A stretch of 64,000 bases of DNA from Chamaecrista fasciculata (GCA_003254925.1 QANZ01049846.1:59899-123898), one strand, 5' to 3'. Positions 48,463 through 58,913 are shown, counted from the stretch's first letter. Program-made: numbers and translations. Notes: generated by a model from the sequence alone, not told the origin.

Positions 48463-48985
48463 TTTCTTTAACATTATTTAATAGAAGAAAGAAATACTAG
48501 AGTCGCATATTTTTTTCTTTCTCTTTGCCAGATGAATTCTGTAATTGCGGTGGGTAATCTTTATATTAAGCGTTTAATAATTAAATATATAAGTTGATAA
48601 AAAGAAATTGTTCAAACAAGTTTCTTTGTAACATTAATTCAAAAGATTACTATTTAGTATTTACCCAAAAAAAAAAAGATTACTACCAGTCTAACACACA
48701 TTTTGAATGGCATTTTCCAAGGGTTTGGGTCTTCGTCTAGGCCTTAAACCCTCACCTTCCAGTCTGACTCATATATATTTGGGCTTTAGAGAAAAGGCCC
48801 AGTTTTTCTTGAAAAAGAAAGACCATTTGTTATATCCGAAAACAAAGGGCATTGATTTGTTTATGGCTTTTTTGTTTTTCTTGGTCAATATTATGGCCTT
48901 TATGGTTTGTAACACAAATTCAAAGGATAAATTACATGTATACCTACTATAAACTAGCATTCAATGATAAGACATCCCTTCTATA
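48463..48985. other. Noncoding DNA, nothing recognised
   Basis: An 81-residue plus-strand frame (48707-48952) and a minus-strand one overlap; neither has recognisable motifs. Confidence 0.4.
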
Positions 48986-48990
48986 TAAAA

Positions 48991-49622
48991 GATACGTCAA
49001 AGTATATAAAAATTAAAGCATTTGTTTTTAGGTCTAGTCGCGTTAAGTTCCCTTAAGTCGCCGTTGTGTTAGCGGCGGTGACCCTCATTTGTTTATTTAT
49101 AGTTGAAAATTCCTTTCCCGTGAGGGTTCATTTCTCTCTTTATGAGAGTATTACTTTATTTCAAGGGTTTCGTGTTGGCAGCGTTTTGGAATAGGAATCC
49201 CACGGCGTCGATCTAGGCATTCCACGACGGCTTCTAGTTTGGCTTTCACGGCGGCTTCTTGGTTTGATTCTGGTTTTTGGGTGCTCGATGGAGTTTTGTT
49301 CTGGGTCAGGTATGTCCACGGCGTCGTCTCTTGTTTGCTTCCATGGCGGTGTTTTATCAAATAATTATTGTTGCTTTGAGTCTGTTGGTTGTAATTTTAG
49401 TTGGATCCCTATATCTGTTAATTTAATAGCTGATTGTCTTGCCAATTTGTTTTACACGAGGATGGGGTACTCTTGGATCGGTTGCAAACCCCCCACCTTC
49501 GTTAGTTGATATCCTGTCTAGTGATGCTGCTTATTTTGCTTAGTTTTCGTGTGTACTGTGCTTGGCTTTGCCTTACTTTTGAATGAATTATGTTTTAGGC
49601 AAAAAAAAAGATACGTCAAAGT
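48991..49622 (+). mobile_element. LINE-derived non-autonomous retroposon with RNase H tail, copy 2
   Basis: The body is 49004-49609, ending GAATTATGTTTTAGGC plus an A run. It is flanked by perfect GATACGTCAAAGT repeats (48991-49003, 49610-49622), so it moved by target-primed reverse transcription. The leader contains GAGGGTTCATTTCTCTCTTT and TATGAGAG like copy 1. The frame near 49264-49509 ends with CNFSWIPISVNLIADCLANL, matching the N..AD.LA signature of plant LINE RNase H. The start is intact relative to copy 1, so this looks like a short family unit rather than a 5'-truncated LINE. Confidence 0.8.
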
Positions 49623-49836
49623 GTGTTTTTGGTCTCATAATATTTTTCAAGTCTTAATTTGGTCGCATATTTTATTTTTGTTGCAATTTTGATCCTATAT
49701 CTTTGCCTTACTTTTGAATGAATTATGTTTTAGGCAAAAAAAAAAGATACGTCAAAGTGTGTTTTTGGTCTCATAATATTTTTCAAGTCTTAATTTGGTC
49801 GCATATTTTATTTTTGTTGCAATTTTGATCCTATAT
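49566..49836 (+). repeat. Tandem duplication (~135 bp) over the retroposon/MITE junction
   Basis: CTTTGCCTTACTTTTGAATG through the A tail, the GATACGTCAAAGT site and the MITE arm to GATCCTATATCTTTGC is present twice (49566-49700, 49701-49836). The copies are nearly identical, differing in A-run length. The join lies at a CTTTGC microhomology, so it postdates the retroposon. Confidence 0.85.
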
Positions 49837-50198
49837 CTTTTGCTCAGGTTTTAGATTTGATCACGTATCACTTTTGCTCTCATATCTTTTGGCCAGGTTT
49901 CAAAATTAGTCTCATATCTCTGCAAAATGTTTTACCGTCAATCTCATTTGACTCAAATATATGAGACTAATTCTGCACATAACACAAAGATATGAGAGTA
50001 ATTTTGTAATTTGGCCAAAAAATATGAGATTAATTCTGGAACCTGACCTAAAGATATGAGACCAAAAATGCAACACGGACCAAATTTGCAACTTGAACAA
50101 AAGATATGGAACCAAAACTATAACAAAAAAGTTATGGAACCAAATTAGGACCTCAGAAAATGTTATGGGATCAAAAATGTATTTTGGCCTAAAAGGTA

Positions 50199-51200
50199 TG
50201 TTATTATGTACTAGATGAAGAAAACACATTTATAACTCTCTCATCCCTCTAAGTTTTCAAAGATTATGACGAAAATTGCTAACAACAGAGGCTGCTGGAA
50301 CTATCAATGGCCTTGCGTTTCTATCATCATCTAAGTCAAATAAAAATTGCAAAAATACAACTAAACCCCCTGAACTTAGCATGCTGGGCAAAAAACCCCT
50401 CCTTGAACTTTCAATCTTGACAAAAGACTCCTTGAGTTCTTTAAATGGTGCAAAAGATCCATCCTTGTTTTTTGGCCAATACAAAAGATCCATCCTTTAG
50501 GAATGCCAGTTTTGTGAAAAGAAAATGTGTAAGAAACCATTTTTTATTTTTTGGAAAAAGGTGCAAATTTAATTACTCAAGAAAGTACAGAGTAAAGAGT
50601 AGTTGAACAGAATACAAGTGGAAAATTGATTACAAATCCAGAAAGAAGAGTAATTTCAAGTTCCTACTAGCTTCTTAAACTTTCTACATTATCATGAAGG
50701 AGAAGATTTCTAAGTGGAGGGGTTGAAGTAAAGACTACAAAAGGTTTTTATTTGATTCTGTGATCAGTGAAATGCATTTTGGAAAAAGCAAATTTGTAAA
50801 CATCTTCACATAAATACACCTTAAACTTCATTCAATTCATTAGTATCATATTACATATTCTGAGAGCATCTAATTCAAAAACTGCCAAACTGTGTTCCTC
50901 CTCTGCAAAATCTGCATAGTTTACGAGCTTCCACTTACTGATGCTCCTGATCGTTAATTTTAATTAAAACCAACAATAGCAACAAGTTTATAGTATACAT
51001 ATATATATATATATATACACTTTCTTATAAGCAAACTTCATAGTTAATTAGTCCACATTATTTAATTACTTGTTTTGTCCTAAGTGCAACTACTGAGATT
51101 TTAGTTTGGCACATAGATAGGCCCCCAGATTATATGTGATGATAATTTTTCCCCCTTTTAAATTTCAATTAAAACAAGAGAAATTAAGAGGAAGTACTAA
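50199..51200. other. Noncoding DNA downstream of the RLP pseudogene
   Basis: 50340-50500 has CCCCCTGAACTTAGCATG, AACCCCTCCTTGAACTTTC and similar words, probably a foldback arm without a partner. 50520-51200 would be the 3' flank of the minus-strand RLP. (AT)n at about 50998-51017. Confidence 0.45.
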
Positions 51201-51207
51201 TTACCAA

Positions 51208-52423
51208 TTATTCAAGCGAGTTGCGCCACATTGAAAAATTGATCATTGTTGTCACAACAATCTTGTCCCATAGATTGTTTAAGAAGGTGAAGAAAGCATG
51301 CCTCCATGAACGACAGAGAAGTAATGAGCCAAAGATGACCCAAAATCCAGTAACAAATCCTAAGCCCAAGCTAATGTAGAATCCTTGGGAGATGTAGGAA
51401 TCATCATCGTCATGCTCTTCCTTGTAGAGCTTTTTGGAATCCAATGGATCCTTTGATTCATTTTCATCTGGAAAAAGTACTTGAAGTGGACTCCCACAAA
51501 GATAAGGATTTCCAAGGAGGGTATTTGGCCTCTGAAGTTGTTGTTGCGTAAAATCAAGTGGCGCATCAAAACCAATGAGCTAAAAGAGCTTGGGATATTT
51601 CCTGAAAACTCATTATTACCCAAATCGAGAATTCTTAATGATTTCAAATGGCTCCAACAGTCTGGAAGTTGTCCAGTGAAATAATTACTTGACAAGTTTA
51701 GAAAGCTTAAACTTTCACTAGCAGAACACAAATAAGAAGCCAACGTTGTTGTATCTGAAATACCAGTATTTGCAACATCAACTTGATAGAGGTCGCTTAG
51801 AGTTTGAATCCATTTTGGAAAAGCTGGACCCAACTTGCATGATTGTAATAGTAAAAACTGAAGCCAATTGTTGCTGAATTTCAAGGCAAATGAGTTTTCA
51901 GATATATCTAAAGAAATTTATTTCAGACATAAATGCGATATTTTCTGGTATTGTTCCTTTTAATTGATTATTGTCAAGATAAAGCTTTTGAAGGAAATTC
52001 ATCATTATACCGAGATCATCTAGAATAGGACCTTCAATGATGTTGGTAAGAGAAGCAATGAACTGAGGGATTTGCTTTCCAATAAAATCATTCCAACGAA
52101 AATTCAAATATATCAAATGTTGCAAATCCATCAATGAAGCACTAATCTCACCTCTCAATGGTTGCTCATTATCATCAGCTTGAAGATCAAGTTTCTCAAC
52201 GTGGCCTGTTTGATTGTTACACTGAATTCCCCACCAATTGCAGCAATCTATGTCTCCATCTTGTTCATCCCATGAAGATAAATAGCCATAGTCATCCCCA
52301 AGGCCTTGCTTAAGCTTCAAAAGTGCTTGTCTTTCCTTCTCTATTAAGTACAAAAGGCTCCACCACTAAAACTAACACAAAGAGTAGAACTTGAAGCAGT
52401 TTTAGATGATTCCGATACATCAT
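51208..52423 (-). pseudogene. Receptor-like protein (EIX2/Cf-type LRR) pseudogene 1
   Basis: Minus strand. The start ATG (52423-52421, or the next at 52420) opens a hydrophobic signal peptide MYRNHLKLLQVLLFVLVLVV. The frame then shifts into the LRR N-cap region: EKERQALLKLKQGLGDDYGY, SSWDEQDGDIDCCNWWGIQC, NNQTGHV. One or two LRRs follow, then a stop and shift near 51898. The next block (51884-51450) has CKLGPAFPKW, LSFLNLSSNYFTGQLP and LRILDLGNNEFSGNIP repeats. After another shift comes NPYLCGSPL, an acidic stretch (EEHDDDD), the membrane helix GFYISLGLGFVTGFWVIFG and a short cytosolic tail ending at 51208. Full-length family members are about 900-1000 residues; here some 400 codons remain, so much of the LRR array is deleted. 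Intact members bind extracellular ligands at the plasma membrane in immunity or development; this copy cannot. Confidence 0.88.
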
Positions 52424-52538
52424 GATCACTCTCGTGAGAGCTCTTTTGATTATGCTAACACAATATGGCTGAGCTTGAATTTATAACTTATCTCAAAACA
52501 TAAATGGAGTTTTATAGTTAGGAGTCTCAAAGAACTTA
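52424..52538 (-). promoter_or_regulatory. Proximal upstream region shared by the two RLP copies
   Basis: On the minus strand TTTGAGACTCCTAACTATAA, ACTCCATTTATGTTTTGAG and TAAGTTATAAATTCAA lead to the ATG. The same order precedes the copy at 62784 (62676-62783), so the duplication included the promoter. TTATAAATT may act as a TATA box. Confidence 0.6.
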
Positions 52539-52892
52539 TTAATAATTGGCCGGTGTAAATTTGGTCCCATATCTTTTTCTCAGTTTCAATTTGGTCTTGT
52601 ATCTGTTTTGTTGCAGTTTTGATCCTATATCTTTGCAAGAGGTCCTAATTTTAGTCTCATATCTTTTAGTCAAGTTGCACAATTAGTTCCATATCTTTGC
52701 AAAAGGATCAACCATTAGTTGATCTTTTTTGTAAAGATATGAGATCACTTCTAAACTTAACCCAAAGATATAGGACCAATTCTGCAATTAATCCAAACAT
52801 ATGAGACCAAATCTACAATAAAAAAAAGATATGGGACCAAATTAGAAATTGAGAAAAAGATATGAGACCAAATTTGCACTTTTGCCTTAATA

Positions 52893-52956
<64 letters not shown>

Positions 52957-52974
52957 TTTGGCCAGTTAATAATT
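52539..52974. mobile_element. GGCC-type foldback MITE with expanded (TTA)n, perfect 9-bp TSD
   Basis: The element spans 52548-52965, starts GGCCGGTGTAAATTTGG and ends TTTTTGGCCAG, between identical TTAATAATT repeats (52539-52547, 52966-52974). The arms carry GGTCCCATATCTTTTTCTC and inverses, with the fold near 52725. At its right end is a (TTA)n microsatellite (52895-52956, about 20 units). The RLP paralogue at 62.65 kb lacks it and shows the unduplicated site. It sits roughly 125 bp upstream of the pseudogene start. Confidence 0.88.
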
Positions 52975-53317
52975 TATTATTTGCCCTTACTGATTTATTT
53001 TAAATAAAATCTCAATTTTATATCTCAAAAAATGTGTTGCTTAGTAGAAAAAAAATGTACTTTCCTTATTATGCACCAATCACCATTTTGTTTATGAACA
53101 TTTGACAGAGAAAATTCATTCTGAATATATATGTTAGGAATTACTTTTACAATAATTAGTTAATTGATCGATAATTTTTTGTCTCTAAGAAGAAATTTTG
53201 TGACCACATACATCTCCTTTCTTGATGCTTTCTGTTTTCGTATTGGACCCCTTTTCTTTTGACGACTTAAAAATAATTGCATGACTAAACATCCCAAAAG
53301 TCTTTGCTTAAAAAAAA
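52975..53317 (-). other. Distal upstream region of RLP pseudogene 1
   Basis: 52975-53060 (minus strand: GTAC-ATTTTTTTTCTACTAAG, TTGAGATTTTATTTAAAATA) resembles 62570-62650 in front of the other RLP copy, with gaps. Beyond about 53060 I see nothing. Confidence 0.5.
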
Positions 53318-53523
53318 TTAAACTAATAATTTAGTCCTAGAAAGATTATCGAGCTGACTATCCAGTCCCTTAAAGATTGAAATATACATTTTAGTCCTTA
53401 AAAGATCAAAATAGTATACTAATTACTCATTTTATGGGCTAAATAGTATACTGTATATTTTAATTTTTCAGAAATTGAATTGTCAGCTCGGTGATCTTTC
53501 AGAGGCTAAATTATTAGTTTACT
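53318..53523. mobile_element. Short foldback element (AAACTAATAATTTAGTC ends)
   Basis: Left AAACTAATAATTTAGTCC and right GGCTAAATTATTAGTTTACT are inverse ends. Inner words (GATTATCGAGCTGAC / TCAGCTCGGTGATC) also pair. A relative is at 59124-59389. Confidence 0.7.
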
Positions 53524-53932
53524 AAAAAAATATATTAGAAAATAAGATAGAGTAAAATTAAGATCCTCTAGATTTAATATTATTTTTAATAATAAATATT
53601 ATTTAAATTATAACTAAAATTCTAATTTATTGGTAACATGATTAAATTATTTAATAATTAACTTAATTAATTTGATGATTTAAAAAAAACTAAATTAAAT
53701 TATATCATTAGTTTGGTTTCTTAAAAAGTTCTTAACAATATTATTTTTATGTAAAATATTCTCCGATAATGTTATAACCATCATAAAACTAACTTGAACT
53801 ATTATTTTTTAAGAAAAATTATATTCAAACTTCGACTTGGACAACTTCTCATCACTTGCCAAACCAAAATGGGGATGCATCATGCATGATTTTTCAAAGC
53901 GGACCCATATGAACTTAATTGCAAGACACTTG
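53524..53932. other. AT-rich DNA, nothing recognised
   Basis: No gene is visible. Confidence 0.45.
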
Positions 53933-55338
53933 CTTGGTGATAAGTCTGATTTTAGACAAACTTTTAGGGATATTTTGTCTATATTTACATATTATATCTA
54001 AAGATTTGCCCAAAAAATATCAATTTTCTAGATTTTCTCAAAAACTTTAAATCAAATTGAAAATGTGATATATTTTTAGATTGATTATTTATTTTGTAAT
54101 TATCATGTTTTTAAATTAGGATTTGGTACTTATTCAATCTTTAGTTTGCTATGCAGGTAAGGAAAAATCCTAAAAAATCCCTTGAAGTCAACAACTAAAA
54201 GATACATTTTGATTTGCATACGCCTTTCCCAAGATTTGTGCAGATTCGGAAGAGAAGATATTCTTATGTTTCATACGTCTTGCTCAAGAGTCATGCAGAT
54301 TCTGAAGTTTCAAACTAAAAGATATCCTTGTATTGCAGACGTCTTGCCCAAGACTTACGCGGATTCTGCAATCTAAAAAAGAGATGTACAATAGAAGATA
54401 TTTTGAGGGATTATTAGAAAGATTTTGTAAGGGATTTGGAGGATTATCAGTTAGAATTAGCTCAATAAATAGGTATCTTAGGGTTTTCACAAGCACATCT
54501 GAGACTTCACGCTTAGTTCCATACTTTACATATTTTGGTGTTGGCCCTGCGTGGCTAACACTCTTATCTTGGCTTAGGGTGAGTTTGGATTGGAAGTTTC
54601 AACACTTATGAGATCTTGTTTATATTTTCTATTTCATTAATTTAATATATTTTTCTTTCTCCTACTCTTCTCTTTTAATTGTTTTCAAGTTGAACATTCA
54701 ACTAAGAGCTCGCTTGTCTAATTGATTTGTAAACATAACACTATATGTTCTTATTAATTCGTAATTAGTAAGTTCATCACTAAGTAGCAACTAAGATGGT
54801 CGAACCATGTTAGGGAAAAGAAAATCTAACAGGTAATTTTGTGAATTAGTTAGGGTTAATATCTTTCGATTTTTTATTCTATTAATTAGGTTAGATTGTC
54901 GATCGTGTCGGATTCGTCTAGTTAATAAGTGGTTAAATTGGATACGTTATCCTTTAATCAATTTTAATGAAAGAGTGATTTCATCATGTGAATTCGTTAA
55001 CATATTTATTTTAATGAAATAATATTATTTTGATATCAATGATCAAGTGTGAAACTCCATGAAAAACGATCCCGGCCAAGGCTTTATTCAATCGGTAATA
55101 ACCTCTTTAATTTACAATTGTTTTTCATTACACTCGTTCAAAATTTCCTATTACGTTATTAGTTTTGGGCAAGACGCATTCACTGGTTCCTTTATTTTTC
55201 TGGTCTATAACTGCATAACTTGTGGGTAAAACTAGTCCCTAAGGATCGACCCTATTCTCATCTCTATTACTAATATTCCATCTTTGAGTGCAGAATTAGA
55301 CTTAATAATAATTGGTGGACCCGACATCCGTCACTTGG
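53933..55338. mobile_element. Solo LTR, 1.4 kb, TGAT...GTCA type (probably Gypsy)
   Basis: The LTR spans 53938-55333 (TGATAAGTCTGATTTTAG ... GGACCCGACATCCGTCA), with identical 5-bp CTTGG repeats on both sides (53933-53937, 55334-55338). The right part contains CTAAGGATCGACCC, typical of the 3' portion of plant Gypsy LTRs. It has no internal region, so it is a solo LTR. The superfamily is inferred. The open frames 54182-54611 lie within the LTR and are not genes. Confidence 0.8.
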
Positions 55339-55448
55339 CTTGGACATTGACTACTATTTTTTTTCGCGAGAAAAGCAAATTTTTATTGCCATTGACTATT
55401 GCCTATTTATTTTATTTTATCAAAAAAAATGTTTTTCATAGGAAGGAG

Positions 55449-56065
55449 TAGGGCTGAGTAACGGGTTAGGTTGACCTGTGAATCCACAAAATCCAACTCA
55501 AACCCCAGTTGTAGGAATGCCAACTCACAAATTTTGGCTCGCATTGTGGGTTCATACCTTCAGGAACCAACCCAACCCGTAAAACCAATATTTTTATTTT
55601 TTAATTTTATATAATATTTATGAATTTTTGTAATTGTTTTGTGTGTTTATATTTTTAGGTCTTTATAATCAAGATATTATAATTTTAGAATTTATATAAA
55701 AACATATATATGTTATATTTATAATTATTTTGAAGTATATTTTAATTCATTTATATTTATATGTGTAATATTTATATATCTAGTCTTTATTTTTTAATTT
55801 TTTTTTCAATGGATAAATATTTTCTTTCACTACTCATAAGTCTATAATTATATTTCACCTCATAAAATTTATAAATATATATTTAAAAAAATATATGTTG
55901 ACCCACAAATTTAATTCAACCCGACTACACAGTTGCAGTTGGGTTAGGTCGAATTGAGTGATTAAAATAATGCAAGAATCAACCCAATCCAATATGCAAA
56001 TTGATGTGCATGTTGAATTAAAATGTTGATTCAAACTCAATCCAACTTAACACATCTCACCCTTA
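55449..56065. mobile_element. hAT-like MITE, ~617 bp
   Basis: The left end TAGGGCTGAGTAACGGGTTA faces the right end TCCAACTTAACACATCTCAC followed by CCTTA (imperfect inverses). Subterminal words rich in CAACCC/GGGTTG occur on both sides (AACCCAACCCG; CAACCCGACTAC, GTTGGGTTAGG). No 8-bp TSD is readable, so it is fairly old. Confidence 0.6.
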
Positions 56066-57069
56066 ATAGGTATTTGACACAATTTTTAAACAGCTTCTTA
56101 AGAACCTCTATCTAAAAGTTTAATTTGAATATATAATCCAATTCTTAAATGTTCAAATTCAATCTTATTTTGATATTGATCAAATACTCATTGTGGTCTT
56201 CAAATTGTGGAATAAGTTTTATTTTAGTCATAAAACTATTTTTTGATAAGTTGTTATCTTAAAATTTTTGTATTTGTTCTATTTTGATTCTTAAAATAAG
56301 ATTTTATATAGTACTTATGTTGTTATTTCAAACCAAAATAAATTAGATTAATTATTTCTCTCTTTTATGTGTCATAGCAAGTGAGTTAGTATAAATAGAA
56401 TTTTTTTTTTATTCTTTGTAACAAATTAAAGATAAATTTATCGTTGATTTTTATTTTCTAATTCATCACTACAAATAATAATTTTTTTTCTCTTTGTCAA
56501 GGACGGAGCTAGGAAATGATTGGAAGGGGAGGCCAATTTTTCTTTTATAAAAAAATCATATATTATACATATCAAATAAAATAAGTAATTAATATTTTAT
56601 ATAATATATATAATTAATATTACATAGATGTAAAATAAAAATATCAGCTGCATGTTCTATTTTTTTAATAAGTATATTTAATATTTACATTTTATTTTTT
56701 TATCTTCTATGTATTTACTATTTAAAAACAATAAAACAATACATTTAGATTAATTTTTTAAATAAGTAAGAAAGAAGTGCTTTAATACTTCTTGAAATTT
56801 CTGTAAAAATACAAATTTTTCATTTTATTTAAATTTATATTTTAAAAAAAGTTAAAAATTGATTTATATATACATACATAACTGTATTTTTTTCTTGAGT
56901 AGTGAGTGGGAATTAGACATTTAAAAAAGTAGAAGTGATTTATAGACAAAAATAAAAGTGATTTTTGAAACAAAAAAAGAAAGGAAAATAGGTGTTCCAA
57001 CTGTTTCGAACCCTTTAATAATAAAAAAAAAACTGTTTCGAAACAGAGCATTTATCACTGTGGCATCAT

Positions 57070-58041
57070 AAAAATAAGGTTAAAGTGCACTTTTGGTCCC
57101 ATAATTTTGGCAAAGGTTTCAATTTGGTCCCATAACTTTTTTTGTTGCAATTTTGGTCCCATATCTTTGGAAAAGGTCTCAATTTGGTCCCATAATTTTT
57201 TTTGTTGCAATTTTGATCCCATAACTTCTAAAAACATCTCATCGTTTGTCCCAAGCTGATTTTCATCTGTCCCATAACTAGGGGTGTCAAACGGGCCAGG
57301 CCCGCAATGGGCCTGCCTCTTGGCGGGCCGGCCCGTTTAAAACGGGCCACGGAAACGATGTTCGCGGGCCGCCCGTCAAAGCCCGCGGGCTAAACGGGCC
57401 GGTCCGCGGGTTTTTTTTTTTAATTAAAACTATTTTTTTTTTGGTAAAACTGTATTTGTTTTGGGCTAAAATTTTTTTTTTGCCAACAGGCCAAAAACAA
57501 TAATTGGGCCAAATATGTTTTTTTTTTTGACAAAACTGTTTTTTTTTTTACTATCTAGTGTAGATTTTTTTTTGTTGATAGGCCCAGTTTTTTTTTTTAA
57601 AAAACAAAAGCCCGTTTAAGCCCGCGGGTAGCCCGCCCCGTACCCGTTTAGCCCGCGGGCTAAACGGGCCCACCCATTTAAGCGGGCTTATATTTTAAAG
57701 CCCAAGATCGCCCATTTAGCGGGCGGGCCGGGCCGGGCCCGCGGGTTTGGGCCCATTTTGACACCCCTACCCATAACTTCGCCCAAATTTGCTACGTCAT
57801 CATCCAACTCAGTATGTCATATCATCTTTAGCGGCATATAATGGCTGGAAATCAGTATTAGGACCAACGGTGAGACATTTTCAAAAGTTATGGGACCAAA
57901 ATTGCGACAAAAAAAGTTATGAGACCAAATTGAGACCTTTGCCAAAGTTATGGGACCAAAATTGCAACAAAAAAATTATGAGACCAAATTGAAACCTTTG
58001 CCAAAGTTATGGGACCAGAAGTGCACTTTAACTAAAAAAAG
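57070..58041. mobile_element. MITE B (AAAGTGCACTTTTGGTCCC type) inside D
   Basis: 57079-58032, from GTTAAAGTGCACTTTTGG to CAGAAGTGCACTTTAAC. Flanks AAAAATAAG and TAAAAAAAG agree at 7 of 9. Arms repeat TTTGGTCCCATAACTTTTTT and the inverse. It belongs to the same broad family as 47137-47572. Confidence 0.75.
57271..57777. mobile_element. hAT MITE C (TAGGGGTGTCAAACGGGCC ends), innermost
   Basis: 57279-57769, flanked by perfect 8-bp CCCATAAC repeats (57271-57278, 57770-57777), diagnostic of hAT insertion. The ends are TAGGGGTGTCAAACGGGCC and GCCCATTTTGACACCCCTA. Subterminal regions are full of GGGCCCGCGGGC words while the middle is T-rich. It inserted into an arm of MITE B, so it is the youngest layer. 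Confidence 0.92.
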
Positions 58042-58320
58042 ACAGTTGGTTTATCATTAAAGTATCTATGCAAATTATATGCCCCAGCCCTTGCCTTCGT
58101 TCTTACTATTTATCAAGATACTTATTAAGATTATGTGATGGAGAAATGATTTATTTTAATTGTTTATGTTATAAATAATGGTTAAAATTTGATGAAATCA
58201 CATGTTGGGGATCAAAATGAAAAACTATAAAAATTTGTAGACTAAAATAGAATAAAAAATAGTTTTAGGACTAAAATTAAACTTGTCCCATAATTTGAAG
58301 TAAAATGAGGTTTTAAGTTT

Positions 58321-58913
58321 AACTTTTGATATTCTTGTTAGCAATTTTCTATTTGGTGGACTCACATATTATATATTTTATTTGTATATAATGTGCTATT
58401 AAATATTTATAATTAGTCTAATTAATTAATTTTTTTGTGAGATTTAAACCTATTTAATTAATTAATCTCATTGTTATTATTTATGGACTAATTATATTAT
58501 TTATGAGTTTGAGCTAAATAAATAAATAAAATGTGTAGAAACCATAAAGTTCAACCTTTTTGACAGGCCAAGTCTATTTGGGCTGGTATCTTTTGGGTTG
58601 TGGTTTCCCAAGGTGGGATAGTTATATATAGCATATAGGAGTTAGTCAAGAAAGTCAAGACTAATTTTTAGAAACCCTATTATGTCACTCTCATATCCAT
58701 CTTGTGAGAGGGCTTCGACAGCTATCTAACACCTTGGAAGAATTCAACCTGCTCTCGTGTTGAAGTTATTTTTGTTAAAGATCTAGTTTTACAACCGTTT
58801 GTTTTCGCTTCCACCTTATTTCATGTATTCTCATATAAGATTTCTTGTTGGTTGTAATTTTGGCCTTCAATTCTGTGTATTCATTTTTTTTTTGTAGGAA
58901 CTTTTGATATTCT
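58321..58913. mobile_element. Insertion flanked by 15-bp direct repeats, origin unknown
   Basis: AACTTTTGATATTCT occurs at 58321-58335 and 58899-58913, framing 563 bp that ends in a T run (about 58886-58893) and GTAGG. A TATA-like GTTATATATAGC is at about 58620 and GAGAGGGCTTCGACAG at about 58705. A 15-bp TSD would suggest LINE-driven retroposition of some transcript; the T run instead of an A tail is unusual. An LTR fragment with chance repeats is the alternative. Confidence 0.5.

Larger units (their letters stand above)
48986..50198. mobile_element. GGCC-type foldback MITE carrying a retroposon
   Basis: The left end is CGTCAAAGT (48995-49003), continuing after the retroposon as GTGTTTTTGGTCTCATAA (from about 49623). 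The right end is ATCAAAAATGTATTTTGGCC (to 50189). Flanks TAAAAGATA (48986-48994) and TAAAAGGTA (50190-50198) match at 8 of 9, a Mutator-type TSD. Arms are TCTCATATCTTTTGGCC-like sub-repeats and their inverses, folding near 49945. The retroposon sits 9 bp inside the left end. Confidence 0.72.
56493..58116. mobile_element. hAT-like element D inside A
   Basis: 56501-58108 begins GGACGGAGCTAGGAAATG and ends GCCCCAGCCCTTGCCTTCG plus TTCTTACTA. The flanks TTTGTCAA (56493-56500) and TTTATCAA (58109-58116) match at 7 of 8, as for a hAT TSD. GGCGGAGC-type ends are common in plant hAT derivatives. The related sequence at about 60380 (CTCTTTGTCAACTCACTTAT) supports the empty site. The interior is AT-rich without a transposase. 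Confidence 0.55.
56186..58316. mobile_element. Foldback element A, outermost of a four-level nest
   Basis: The left arm (CTCATTGTGGTCTTCAAATT ... TTTTATTTTAGTCATAAAAC) pairs with the right arm (TAGTTTTAGGACTAAAATT ... TTGTCCCATAATTTGAAG, TAAAATGAGG). A relative at 60137-60735 has the same arms (TGGGGTAAGTTTCATTTTGG; GAAACTCATCCCATAG) and centre, and shows what A looked like before the other insertions. Confidence 0.65.

Noticed and set aside
54182-54611. Frames of 60-92 codons
   Set aside because: They lie fully within a solo LTR with clear ends and TSD.
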